64,000 nt of DNA from Nemophila menziesii (lineage: Eukaryota; Streptophyta; Magnoliopsida; Boraginales; Hydrophyllaceae), in the NCBI GenBank assembly GCA_029959085.1, contig JARWIR010000005.1:8558501-8622500 (forward strand), in the 5' to 3' direction. The stretch's first letter is position 1; each line of letters opens with the position of its first letter. A model generated the notes under the pieces. That model saw only the letters and a program-made list of their open reading frames with translations. It searched no databases and was not told the origin of the DNA. The position numbers were made by a program, and so were the translations under genes. Positions 22,995 to 33,642 of the stretch are shown piece after piece.

Positions 22995-23125
22995 AAGAAC
23001 TTGTCTGAATCCACTACTGAAAGAAGAGCTGATGAAAGTCTTTGAAGACTTTGGACAGCTCACTAGTATTGCAGTGATGAATAAAGAGGAAAAATCAAAA
23101 TGCTTTGGATTTGTTATATCAGTTA
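22995..23125 (+). pseudogene. Poly(A)-binding protein RRM fragment
   Basis: Reads NLSESTT and, after a small indel, EELMKVFEDFGQLTSIAVMN then KEEKSKCFGFV, followed by divergence. This is the first half of an RNA-recognition motif with a recognisable RNP1 start (KCFGFV). The wording resembles an internal RRM of plant cytosolic poly(A)-binding proteins. Only about 40 residues remain. It begins the series of same-strand gene fragments at 22995-29450. Confidence 0.65.
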
Positions 23126-23161
23126 GGTTTTTGATTACATTCATTAATCATTTAAAAGCAA

Positions 23162-23281
23162 ATGGAAACAACGATTGCTTTTGGGTCTTCTTCATTCAGC
23201 TTATGCATTAAGCCATCCATTTCTATGGATCGTGTGCCTGCCTTTAACTTTGCTCGTTTCAGATCCAAATCTTCTCATAAG
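23162..23281 (+). pseudogene. Unrecognised first-exon-like fragment
   Basis: An ATG opens METTIAFGSSSFSLCIKPS and onward to RFRSKSSHK, followed by a GTATTG donor. The Ser/Phe/Arg-rich, acid-poor make-up resembles a chloroplast transit peptide, but I do not recognise the gene and see no continuation. Confidence 0.35.
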
Positions 23282-23404
23282 GTATTGTTCGATTTATCAT
23301 ATATTGAATTATTCATTCGTTCATATATTAATTTACTCATATAGAATTGTTGGAGCTCCGTGATTTGGTTTGGGTGTAGATTTGTAGTTTTTTAATAAGT
23401 AATA

Positions 23405-23661
23405 CTCCTTCCGTCCCAAGAACAATGTCCATTTAGTTTTTCACACAAATTAAGAAAACTAATAATTACAAACACCATTACAAAATTACCCCTCATAAAG
23501 TGTCTTGATAATTTAAATATGCATTGGAAGTATAAATTTCAATTCTTTTAATAAGGATGTTAATAGAAAAAGTTGGAAAAAAGTGTCTTGAAATCCTAAG
23601 TGAACAGTATTTTTGGGACACCATATTAGTAAGATAGACATTATTTTTGGGATGGAGGGAG
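23405..23661. mobile_element. Stowaway-type MITE
   Basis: The left end CTCCTTCCGTCCCAAGAA and right end TTTTTGGGATGGAGGGAG are the classical Stowaway (Tc1/mariner) terminal repeats. It is flanked by the TA target duplication (23403-23404 and 23662-23663). Length 257 bp, no coding capacity. Confidence 0.95.
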
Positions 23662-23663
23662 TA

Positions 23664-25471
23664 GCACATACACAACAAAAAAACTGTGATATGCCAACTC
23701 TTTTTTCCCTACCCCTTATAAATTAGTTGTTAAAAAAACATCCATATTTCATTTACCTACTATATCTTAAGAAGAGTAGTCTATTACTTCTAACAATTGG
23801 CTAGCACATTCTAATAATAGTAGTCTATTATGTAGAAAACTTTCCCAACCCACCTTAATAGAACCTTAATAGAAGTGAAATATTTACATATTGTCCACTC
23901 CATCAAACAAGAGTGGTTATTAATATAAGTTTTGAAATTAAATAAATATCTAAAATTTTAAAAATTATATCAAATAATTCATATAACTTCATTTATCTAT
24001 AATATTTAAAAAAAAATTAAAAATCATAATTGATTCAAAAAATATATTTCAAAAAATTAAAAAAACATTAAAAAAAATCAATTCAAAGAATATTTTAACA
24101 ACATATATTTTAAAAAATCATAATTAATTTATAAAAATAAATTTATTCCTAATATATTCAAATAATTTTTTTTTTGAAATAGAAAAAACATCACAAAAGT
24201 AATTTTCATATTTAAAAGTGAAAGTTTCATAAAAAATTTCTTTCTCTACAATTAGAATTGTATATTATATTACTTAAAAAATAATAACCCAACCGATAAA
24301 CAAATAAACACCAGACTTTCTAAAAAAACAGTTTTAAAAAAATCACTTTCGAAAAACATCCATTAAATGTTCTCACCTGAACAAAATAAAATAAAATAAA
24401 ATGTTCTCACCCTTTTCACTTTCATTCTTTCTTCTCCCTTCTCTCTTAAGATCAAATTGGTGCCCTAAACGATTCTTCCATTGTTCTACGTCATCCTAAA
24501 CCATAATCGCCATAGTAACAGTATATCAAAGCTATAATCGCCGTTGATTTTTCCATACTTTGAGATATCGGCGATGGCTGAAGAGCGGGGAGGGAAACTG
24601 GAGGGGTGAGAACGATAATACTGAATCAGTTTCGTCTTCTCGCATCTTCAATGTCCTCATCTGCATCGTTCATCTCACTTTTTCGGCAAATTGCAGGTCT
24701 AATTTCGCCTCTAAATCTTCATTTGTCGTTCTCCTCTTCTTACTAATCACGTCCGGTCTCTTTTGTTTTTGCTATTGTCAATCTTTCCGCCTCTATGCTT
24801 TACTCTTATTATTACTAATCCATCAGTGTTGTGTGGATTTTGTGTGTTATTTTCTCCTTTTTTTTTGACTAATATAGTGACTTCGTATGTATGAAGGAAA
24901 TAATGCACCTACTTTGTTACTGAATTATGTGTTGTTGGCGTTGATTTATGGAGCTATTTTAATTTAGAGAAGGAAAGCACTTAAAGTTAGTTCTTCTATT
25001 GTGCTCCAAAAGGCTATCTATGGCTTAAAGTTTTGTATCTCAATTAATAGTAGATGTAACATGTTTGTATGCTATTTGATTATTCAAAGATGCTTCTGTG
25101 TGTTTTGGCTAATATGCGCATATTTGATCATGTAACTGTGCAGATATTAATTTCTGCGATTCCTTAGAAAAGACCAAGGCTGCTAAAGAGTCTGTATGAA
25201 TTTTGCTTGAAAGTTATTTTCTTAATGACTCGTGGATCTTTTTAACTCCTATCAACATATTATAATCATTTTTCTAGCCAACGTGATCTAATAAGTACGT
25301 AAAGCTTCAAGCTTGAAAGGAAATGGTCAAATCATCTGAATTGAGCATTTTGAGGTATCAAATTGATAAGAGTAAAATCAGGATTTATTAATTTAAGTCT
25401 AGAAGTCTGTAAATTGGATTAAACTTGTTCTTTTAGTATATTAATTGACTAATTTATGTATTCATTGTTAG
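23664..25471. other. AT-rich spacer with possible promoter/5' UTR at its end
   Basis: 23680-24400 is AT-rich, low-complexity DNA with an ACTTTCCCAACCC motif at 23839. From 24420 to 24880 composition rises and looks like a gene 5' region (CTTTCATTCTTTCTTCTCCC, ATGGCTGAAGAGCGGGGAG at 24574). A long intron-like stretch then leads into the UBP fragment. No protein is recognised before 25472. Confidence 0.4.
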
Positions 25472-25957
25472 ATGCTTTTGGAGTTGCAAGCGTATGGTTT
25501 ATCAAATGAAAATGTATCAAAAGAAAAAGAAAATGGTGAGATGTTACAGCTAGGATCCAATATTAAAGAGCCTTCATGCAGTAGTTTAAATCAAATAAAT
25601 GGAAATGGAGAATATAATCACTCTTATTCCCTTTTTAATCAACCTCCATTGATGAGTTTCAAGGCTCCCACTTTAGGATTGGCTGGATTATATTATCTCG
25701 GGAATACTTGCTTCATGAATAGTGCTCTCTGTTTAGTCCATACAGATAAGCTCGTCGATTATATTTTAGCATATTTTCGAAAGGATCTAAATTTTAACAA
25801 TCCTTTGGGTATGAATGTTAGTATTTTCTTATTATCAAGGCTTTTATTATCTTCGTGGGCTAGTCTGAAGTTATTTTTCTTGATCAGGGCAAGTTATTAT
25901 CGAGTCTTTTATTGCCCAGATGAAGAAGTAGCAAACGATCATTGGAAAATAATCTAG
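25472..25957 (+). pseudogene. Ubiquitin-specific protease (UBP5-like) fragment
   Basis: The frame reads through a Ser/Asn-rich linker to [20 protein letters not shown] then [16 protein letters not shown] and [16 protein letters not shown] is the Cys box of ubiquitin C-terminal hydrolases (peptidase C19) and contains the catalytic cysteine. Plant UBP5-type enzymes read [17 protein letters not shown] here; a glutamine codon has been lost in this copy. After NPLGM the frame runs into intron-like DNA and stops. The His box is absent, so no active enzyme can be made. Same strand as the LRR, KEA and DUF760 fragments that follow. Confidence 0.8.
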
Positions 25958-26263
25958 CACGTAATAGCTCAATCATAGTCAATCTATGCCACGTAAGTAT
26001 ATCATTATTTATGCAAAAGGTCCTTTAAGTTCTTACATTCGATCCGTTTATCTAACATTTAATCATTATTTGGTCAATTTGGTCAATCCAATATACAAAA
26101 TTCATAACATAACTTATTTTGCAGATTAAACACATGGAAAACATGCTTGAAAAGATTCTTGACACTGTAATGGCTAATATTAGGTAATTTTTTTTATTTA
26201 GGGAGTTTTAATGGAAGAAATCTGATTATATTACTTACAGGCCATTATATTACTTACAGGCCA

Positions 26264-26597
26264 ATGACTCGAATTGAGAAACAAGAGCTTAAGAAGATGA
26301 CTCGGTTTTTACCAGCTAGAAAACTACCTTTTTACCTTTTGTTTTTTACCTTTTTACCCTTTAGTCTTATTTATTTTATTTTCAGGAACAATACACTTAC
26401 TTCATTACCTAACGAAATAGGAGAACTTACTAAATTAGGGACGTTTGATCTTCACTCTAATCAGGTAACTTTTTTTATCTCACTAATCAGACAAAATTTA
26501 CTTTTTTTTACCTTTATTACCTTTCTACCCTGTAATCTTATTTATTATTACAGCTAAAAGAGTTCCCTGTTGAAGCGTGTAAATTGCGTGTTTAAGT
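26264..26597 (+). pseudogene. Leucine-rich repeat protein (LRRC40-like) fragment
   Basis: 26380-26464 reads NNTLTSLPNEIGELTKLGTF then DLHSNQ. A GT/AG intron then leads to LKEFPVEACKLRV at 26554. LxxLPxEIGxLxxL is a leucine-rich repeat. The FPVEACKLR segment resembles plant LRRC40-type proteins (FPVE(A/S)CKLRLSVLDLS). The preceding TRIEKQELKKMTR could be part of the same or another fragment. Two repeats at most are present, so no functional protein. Confidence 0.6.
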
Positions 26598-27068
26598 CCC
26601 CGATCTTTCTGAGATTGGTAAGGTTAGCATATTTTTTTCTTTTTTGCAATTTCCCTATGGTTTGAAAATAAGTGTACGTTGCCCTATATTTTTAGTTAAT
26701 TGCAATACAGGTCCCTATATTATGCAAAAAGTACACTGTAAATCCTTATATTTTGCAAAAAAATGTACTTCAAGTCCCAAGGCTAGTTTTCAAAAATTGG
26801 CCCTTACTTTTCAGTATAGGTTTTTACTGTTAATATGGGGACCTATAGTGCAATTATTTTTTTTATAAGTCCTTACTTTTTTTTACATTGTGTTTGATTC
26901 TTCAGGATTTACCAGTATGGTTTTGTTCAAATTCATACCTCTTCTTTCACCAACTTCTTCTAAAGGAGGGGTAAATATGTCATTTCATTAATCAAATTTA
27001 CAGTAACTTAATTATTAGTGCTTTTTTTAGTAATATTAAATTAAAAATTTTAGGTTGGTTTTCAATGA

Positions 27069-27340
27069 ATAGCTGAAGCACTTGGTTTAGCAGATGTGAA
27101 TGCTGCTGTTGCAATTACTGCTATTATAGCTGTTGGAAGATTGGTAAGTTAAAGAGTTTAGTTAATTGCATTATAAGTCCCTTATATTGCTTATAATTGA
27201 ATTATTTACTCCCTTTAATTTTTTGGATTTGCAGCTTTTTAGACCAATTTATAGACAAATTGCGGAGAACCAAAATGCCGAAATATTTTCTGCGTGTACT
27301 CTTCTTGTTATATTGGGAACTAGTTTACCCACTGCTAGAG
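27069..27340 (+). pseudogene. KEA-type K+ efflux antiporter fragment
   Basis: 27069-27144 reads IAEALGLADVNAAVAITAII then AVGRL. After a GT/AG intron, 27236-27340 reads LFRPIYRQIAENQNAEIFSA then CTLLVILGTSLPTAR. This matches the membrane CPA2-antiporter domain of plastid-envelope K(+)/H(+) antiporters KEA1/KEA2 (…RPIYKQIAENQNAEIFSANTLLVILGTSLLTAR…). Two adjacent exons of a ~1,100-residue protein are present. The L-to-P change in TSLPTAR sits in a transmembrane helix. Decayed fragment, plus strand. Confidence 0.85.
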
Positions 27341-27866
27341 TAAGTAATCTCATTTATTTACATATTAGTCCCTGAACTATAGGCTATGACCCAAATGGTC
27401 CTCGAACTTCATTTTTGTCCCATAATTAGTCCCGCGTGTCAGATTTTTACAGTTAAGGACCAAGCTAGTAAAAGTGGGATAGTACAGGGACCAATTTGGG
27501 GATATTAAAAAGTAAGGACTATTTAGGTTACGAAAATACATTTAAGTCTATATTATTTTACTATAAGGAAACGATATTCGAAACCAAATTGGTAAAAACA
27601 GAGTTTGAGGGACCATTTTGGGAAATTCTAAAAGTTTGAGGACTATTTGGGTAACAAAAGTACCAGGGTAAAAATGGATGGAATTTAATGGCGATAAAAA
27701 AAAAGTTTGAGGATTGCTTGGGCAACTTTATAAGTTTGAGGACCATTCGTATAATTAGCATATAGTTCAGGGACCAATTTTGGGAAAAAATTTCCTTTTT
27801 TTTTGTTGGTTGAATATTTTGTGTATTTTTCTAATAATAAAATGTTAATGTGGGCATGTTTGTAGG

Positions 27867-27942
27867 GTATAATGTCTCTACAATTAATAGCTTCTCGATT
27901 TGAATTACATGAGGTTAGAAGCTTATTTCCTGCCAAAAGTGA
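27867..27942 (+). pseudogene. Unrecognised exon fragment
   Basis: After a TTGTAG acceptor-like border the frame reads GIMSLQLIASRFELHEVRSL then FPAKSE and meets GTATGG, a donor-like border. It looks like one intact exon of a host gene, which I do not recognise. Confidence 0.35.
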
Positions 27943-28604
27943 GGTATGGTGTAATTACTTCTAAAAATAAATAAATTGCGTACCTGTAGTGCAGTTTTTT
28001 GCATAATCTAGGGACCTACAGTGCGTTTTTCGCATAATATTGGGACCAATAGTCTATTTGTTGCATAATGTTGTGACCTTAGTGCATTATTTGCATAAAT
28101 ACAGGGATATATAGTGCTTTTTTTGCATAACATAGAGACCTACAGTGCAATTTTTGCATAATATATTAGTGCAGTTTTCTCATAATATAGGGACCTATAG
28201 TGCAATTAACTTAAAAGAGGATCTTATTTTGTATATTATAGGGACATGAAATGCATTTTTTGCAAAATATAGGGACCTACATTGCAATTACTGTCTTGTT
28301 TTGCATAATATAGGGTTATCCAGTGCGTTTTCTGTAGATATCAAGACCTATAGTTCAATTTATATAAAATAGCATCTTATTTTGCCCTTTATAGGGACCT
28401 ACAGTGCAATTAATATCTTGTTTTGTATAATATAGAATCATCCAGACCTATACTAAAATTAATTTTCAAGTTATTTCAACAAGGGTGATTTCATTAACCT
28501 ACTCTTTGATAGTTGCATTATGCACCCCATAGGGACCTATAGTGCAATTATTTGGATATTTACTTTTTCTTTATCTGATTCTTTTGTAGGCCTGCGTTGA
28601 TGCT

Positions 28605-28890
28605 TCCTAGTGTAAGTATCAATAGGCGACTCCTTTTAGAAGTGAGCTGGGAAATAGGAGCGTTATAGACGACTCTACTTTAGAAATGAGCCGGGAAAGG
28701 GGGTCTCAATTGCCTACTCTAGTTTGGAAGGAGCCGGGAAAGGGGGTCTCAATTGCCTACTCTAGTTTGGAAGGAGCCGGGAAAGGGGGTCTCAATTGCC
28801 TACTGTTTGGGAAGGAAGCCGGGAAAGGGGTCCCGATAGCCGACTGTTTTGGAAGGGAGCTGCGAAAGGGGGTCTCAATAGCCGACTATC
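28605..28890. repeat. Minisatellite, ~43-bp unit
   Basis: About six units built on GAGCCGGGAAAGGGGGTCTC and AATTGCCTACTCTAGTTTGG. The best two are exactly 43 bp apart (28688, 28731); outer units are degenerate. G-rich on the plus strand. Confidence 0.8.
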
Positions 28891-29179
28891 CTATCAAAGT
28901 GTAGTTATAACATTGGCAACACGAGTATAGGCCACTATGGTATGAAGTGCAGGCAAAGATAAGACAACACTTTAAAAGGGTCGTCTAAAGGCCAAAACGA
29001 AGTCGTCAAAAGCTTGATTTCCTGTTGTGATAGGTCCCTATATTATGCAAAATTGCAGTGATAGCATTACCTTTCTATATCTCATAGGTCCTTATAAACT
29101 ATTGTACTGATTCATTGTATTTCTCTAGTGTGTAACAGCAATACCCATCAATATCTCATGTGAAATCAGGTAAGAGAAG

Positions 29180-29451
29180 GGCCTGATATAGGAGCAGGAG
29201 ATATGGTGTACTTAAAGCTTCAATGAAGTCACCGGATTTTGGAAATTCGCAGGATTTTTCCATTGCACCACTAAAGATGGAATCTCCGGTGGGACAGTTT
29301 TTGTCGCAAATTTTAGTGAGTCGTCCTCATTTAGTTCCGGCAGCTGTTGATCAGCAACTTGAACAACCTTAAATTAATTGTAATGCCGAGAAAGAGAAAA
29401 AGAAGGATGAGCCATTTGGTGCAGATGGAACTGATCTTATGCTGTATAGGT
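29180..29451 (+). pseudogene. DUF760 (UV-B-induced At3g17800-like) protein fragment
   Basis: Reads VLKASMKSPDFGNSQDFSIA then PLKMESPVGQFLSQILVSRP, HLVPAAVDQQLEQP, and, after a stop, FGADGTDLMLYR before a GT donor. The VGQFLSQILV.HPHLVPAAV core is characteristic of the plant chloroplast DUF760 family, which includes the UV-B-induced protein At3g17800. An in-frame stop after QLEQP and missing ends show it is decayed. It is the last recognised piece in the 22995-29450 series. Confidence 0.82.
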
Positions 29452-29475
29452 TGGTACCTCTGAAAATTACTTCAT

Positions 29476-30000
29476 TAGTCCCTGTGTTATGCAAAATAGC
29501 TAAATATACCTCGTCTTTTGGAAGTAGTCAATGTATCTTTTATGTCTCAGAAGTAGTCAATATACCTGTGTTGGGTATATATACTATTTAAGGCTAACTG
29601 ATATATTTGCAACTTTTATGAGAAAGAGGGGTTATTTAGCTAATTTCGCATATTGGAAGGACCGATGGTTTAATTTCCCCTTTCATTTTGCACCTTATCA
29701 AAGACTCACTCACATGGTCATGTGTTGTATAAGTTGGTAGCTCTGTTTAAGGTAAATTGCTCCATTGGTCCCTGTGTTAAGCAAACTAGGCGAATATACC
29801 TATTGTGTTTCAAGTGTAACAAATATACTTGTGTTGCAAAATGCAATTCGACCCCTTCACAGGGTATATTTGCTATTTTTTGAATTGGAGGGAGTTATTT
29901 TCCATACTTTAGGGACCAATGGTGCAATTTACCCTTTCATTTTCACCTCATCACTTGCCTTTATTCACCCACATGGCCTTATGTTGTTTTGTATAGGTTA
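29476..30000. repeat. Tandem duplication, ~270-bp unit
   Basis: Two diverged copies (29476-29740 and 29756-30000) share TCCCTGTGTTA.GCAAA, AATATACCT, CCTTTCATTTT.CACCT.ATCA and CACATGG..ATGTTGT landmarks. The open frames in them match no family. Confidence 0.6.
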
Positions 30001-31608
30001 AAATTGGGGTTATAAAGTAACCCGATTTCAAGTTGAGGCCTCTTTTGAGGAGAAATTTTGATCTGGACAACAACATTTGGGATCATTGGTTCGTCAGTTA
30101 GATTCAATCTTTTGCTCGGGTGTTATTTTCTTGAGAAGAAACTCAACAGCTAGAATATAGAGTGTGATTTATCTTGTGTGTCTTCATTTATGGATTATAC
30201 ATATACTCTCAGTATCGGATGAGACCATTTCTGGTGCTGTTGTTTCTTTACAGAACCTTATCCATATTGAAATAGTATTGAGTAAAATTTCTAAACCATC
30301 CTTGTAGATATGACATATGTTTTCACTACAATTATTTTGCAAGCTAAGAATCTCTGTTACGACATATCGGTTGAGTTTAACTATACCTTTTATTTTCGAA
30401 ATTTGTTGCAAAGAATAAAATCTTTCACTCTGTTGAAAAACCATCAAAAGCTTCCTCAAATCTATGCATGTTTCATCATCTAAATGACATAACCATCCAA
30501 TTAAATCTTGTATCAGTAAAGTACAAGTCTCGGTACTTTCTTAAGCGTTTGAATTTGGTACGAAACAGGAAAATCTGACACCAAAAGCTAATAATGAACA
30601 AGCCAAAAGCGATATAATTTTCCTACTTTTTCGGTCCATATCTATGACAGTCATTAAATCAAATTCTAGAGCTAAGTTCGTGAGCATGTTTGAGACCTGA
30701 GTAAAGGATAAACTAAAGAGCTGAGTTTTTTACTTTTCTCAACTTGTACAAGGTCAATTAAATTAGCCACAGTTCCTAAAACCTTCGCTATTAGAGTAAA
30801 AAATTATGCCTGAAACAGCTAGAATTAGAAGCTGTAAGTGTTTGTTCAGAGATGAGATAAAGTTACTAGCTTCATGAAGAGTTTTAATGAAATTTGGTAC
30901 TTCTTCTTTATCATTTAAAGGACCCAATAACTGTATTTGCTTCTCTGAATTAGAAATCTTAACCAAGGTTTTTAACCAACAATCAGAGCACTAAGATTGA
31001 ACCATAGGGATTAGTTCCTCAAATATGATAGAAGCTACCTTTAACATTATCATATAAGTCCAATTAAAGTATGCAAGGATTGAAACTTCACACTTATTTT
31101 CACAAATTAATAGCAAATAACCAGAGAATTTTGGTCGAAATTAGAATCTTTACAACTTTTTTTACAATTTAACAGCAAACGAGCATATAAATAATGGATT
31201 AAACACAAAATCTGAATATTAAGCATTAAAAATCAAATACATAGAGGAACTATAAGTGGAGCAAAGTAATAACTCAATCTATATTAGATGAGAAGACTCT
31301 TTAGTGAATAATCACTAGAAAAACAAAGCAATGGAAGTGCTTGAGATCACCTTCCGGACCAACTAAGGCTTTTTTATGGTGGTGGTGGTGGTGTCGTGAA
31401 AGAACAGAGAAGAATGAGAGGTGTTCAAACAGACAGAGAAGTAGAAATTATATTAATTAAGTAATGGTTTAATTTAAAATAAATGAAACAAATAAATAAA
31501 GATAGTTTAGATATTTAAAAATTAAATTATAGATTGGGAAAGACTTTCCTCTTATTGTATGATTAAAAACCATGAGATATTCTATGTAGGTCAAAGAGAG
31601 ATGGTGGT
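30001..31608 (-). other. Region with unrecognised minus-strand exon-like frames
   Basis: Minus-strand frames at 30184-30459 (MRKLLMVFQQSERFYSLQQI...) and 30763-30966 (MVKISNSEKQIQLLGPLN, EEVPNFIKTLHEASNFISSL) look somewhat protein-like and may be remnants of one gene, but I recognise no family and the frames between them carry stops. A GGT microsatellite lies at 31377-31395. The rest is AT-rich. Confidence 0.3.
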
Positions 31609-32159
31609 TTGGGTTTTCGTGACTCGAGAAATTTTAATCGTGCGTCCCAATGCGAGATTTGGCACTACTTCTTTGCACCATCAGCTTTTGGGAACGCTCG
31701 AACCGCGGATATACTTCAAAAAGCTATCATCCTTTTGAGATATATCATGAGAGAGGAAGAAATAGATGTAGCACAAGTGATTTTTATGGGGTAATGAGAT
31801 TCACAGTTGAGCCACAAAAGTTCTTTAATTTGAAATCCCCCTCAACTATCACAAGCCTATTCATGAAGGCGAGAGTGAAACTTAAAGAAGGAGAAACTTG
31901 CGAGCAAACCAATACTGATATGCCCAATGCGTGGATCAAGACTATCATGAGAGAAGCTCAACCAAAGGAGGTCTCATGGCAAGAAAACGTAGGTGAGCAA
32001 CTTAATCGAGTAGAAACCGCTCAAGACCTTCTTTCCAACGATGTGGCACTAATCAAATCCAATCAAGTGCACATCGTGACACTCTTAGAGCAACTGAGGC
32101 TCGATATCGTGAAGGATCAACCACATCCTATATTAAACAATTGTCACGCGAGGCAATAG
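31609..32159 (+). pseudogene. Athila-like 'putative plant transposon protein' domain remnant
   Basis: The frame reads ASQCEIWHYFFAPSAFGN and ILQKAIILLRYIMREEEIDV. It then shifts near 31790 to continue RVKLKEGETCEQTNTDMPNA and ends with a helical stretch to 32159. The W-H-x-F ... K..LL..I..G..IDVA..I pattern, followed by an ITxLFMKARV-like segment, fits the plant retroelement domain found near gag in Athila-type Ty3/gypsy elements and related proteins. One frameshift and missing flanks make it non-functional. It lies 1.5 kb upstream of a matching LTR. Confidence 0.55.
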
Positions 32160-33642
32160 CCTCGAGAGTATGTTATCTCTCTTATCTACCTCTTTATCTA
32201 TTTGTATATTAGGTGTTTGTTTTAAATCTATTGATTCTATTTCTAGTCCTGAGGTCACAACTCAACTTTGAGTTAAGGGTGGACATCTGTTGTCCCCATC
32301 CCCACTTTTATGTGTTGTATTGTCTTTTTGTAGTGAATGGATTAGGAGTAGAATATAGTGAATGTAGCTGATAAGTGAAATTGTAGTGAGTTAATGATAG
32401 TAAATACTAGGTTTATGTTTGTTATGCTTATAGATAATCATGAAACACATATTAAATGTAAAGAAAAGATTAGGGAGCAATATGGTAGAATTAAGTGTAA
32501 TTTTAGGGAGTGTGGGTGGTGTGTAGAACGTGGGATCTAAACTAGTTGATAAACCATTTAATGAACGTGCTAAAGGTGAGAAAGTAACTAAGTTGTTTAA
32601 GTCAAGAAAAGGATTAAGGCGGTTCTTTATTTATCCCTTGTGTCTTTTAGCTTGTTGTCCATTTATATTGGTATATTATCCGTCTCATCCCCTCTTTCCT
32701 TTCTAAACCTTTTTATTAGCTACGTTACAAGTCATACCCCTTAGAGTTTAGGACTTTTAAATATGACCCTCACTCGAATCACAATGCTTTGACACTTATC
32801 TAGAGCTTGAGTTTGGGGTGGTGGTTTTGTTTTATGGGAAATATTATTGGGTGGGTTTTTGCACTATGTACTTGAGCTTTTGATCACTTGTTTCTGTTGT
32901 GACCCTTTTACGGGGTAAAAGAAAATAATTGAAATAATAAAAAAAATATATTGAAAAGAAAAGACAAATGCAAGGCATTAGTGGGATGGTTTTTTCAAAT
33001 CAAAAAGAGAATCATAGCTACTTGCAAAAGTAAAATATATACATTTGGACCAGCAAAGTGAATTTTTAGGTTATCATAAGAGGAATCTGTTTGGGTTATT
33101 GGGGATGCGAATAAGTGCATCAAAATTTGCACCGAGTGAGAACATATTTGAGAGTAACTGAAACTCTAGGGAGATTCCTTGATGGTTAGTGAGGAGAGAG
33201 CCAAAAGCTCACTCTAAATTATCCAAATATACGATCATACCTACCCTAAGCCTAGGTTACAACCTTAAAGACCTTATGATTCTTGACTATGCAACTTAGG
33301 AGCAATCAAATCAATAGAGAAAAGTTAGATGGACCTTGAAAACTATGTAAGGATCGAGGAACGCCCTATAACCACCATAGCGGACTAAGAGAAAAACGTA
33401 TACTTGTGCATTGCAAAGCTAATCTATTCTTGATATTTACTTGTGTTGATTGTTTGTTTGATAAGTGTATATTTACTTTACTTTGTAAATATAACTATAT
33501 GACACTCGTTTGGATTATTTTTTTAGTGTCATTCATTATTTTCTATTTTTCTCTTCTTTGATTTACTGTACCTAGGCCCATTTTTTGCCTTATTTTTCTT
33601 TTTATTTGTCGAGACAACAAAACATTGAGTTGGGGATCTTGA
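32160..33642 (+). other. Internal retrotransposon remnant, non-coding
   Basis: AT-rich DNA with no recognised frame between the Athila-like domain and the LTR. It ends in ACAACAAAACATTGAGTTGGGG, a purine-tract-like border before the LTR. A similar GAGTTAAGGGTGGACATC tract occurs at 32270. Confidence 0.45.

Larger units (their letters stand above)
26640..28570. repeat. Dispersed ~31-bp intronic phrase repeats
   Basis: A degenerate phrase of the form ATAGGGACCTATAGTGCAAT followed by TTTTTGCATAAT recurs at 26660-26860, 27170-27200, 27360-27780 (variants with GGGACCA) and especially 27960-28560, where about 15 imperfect copies follow one another. It lies between exon-like fragments, not in them. 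Confidence 0.75.

Noticed and set aside
28600..28612. Helitron 3' end at CCTAGT
   Set aside because: CTAG-T is present but no hairpin precedes it, so it does not qualify as the end of the second gene-fragment cluster.
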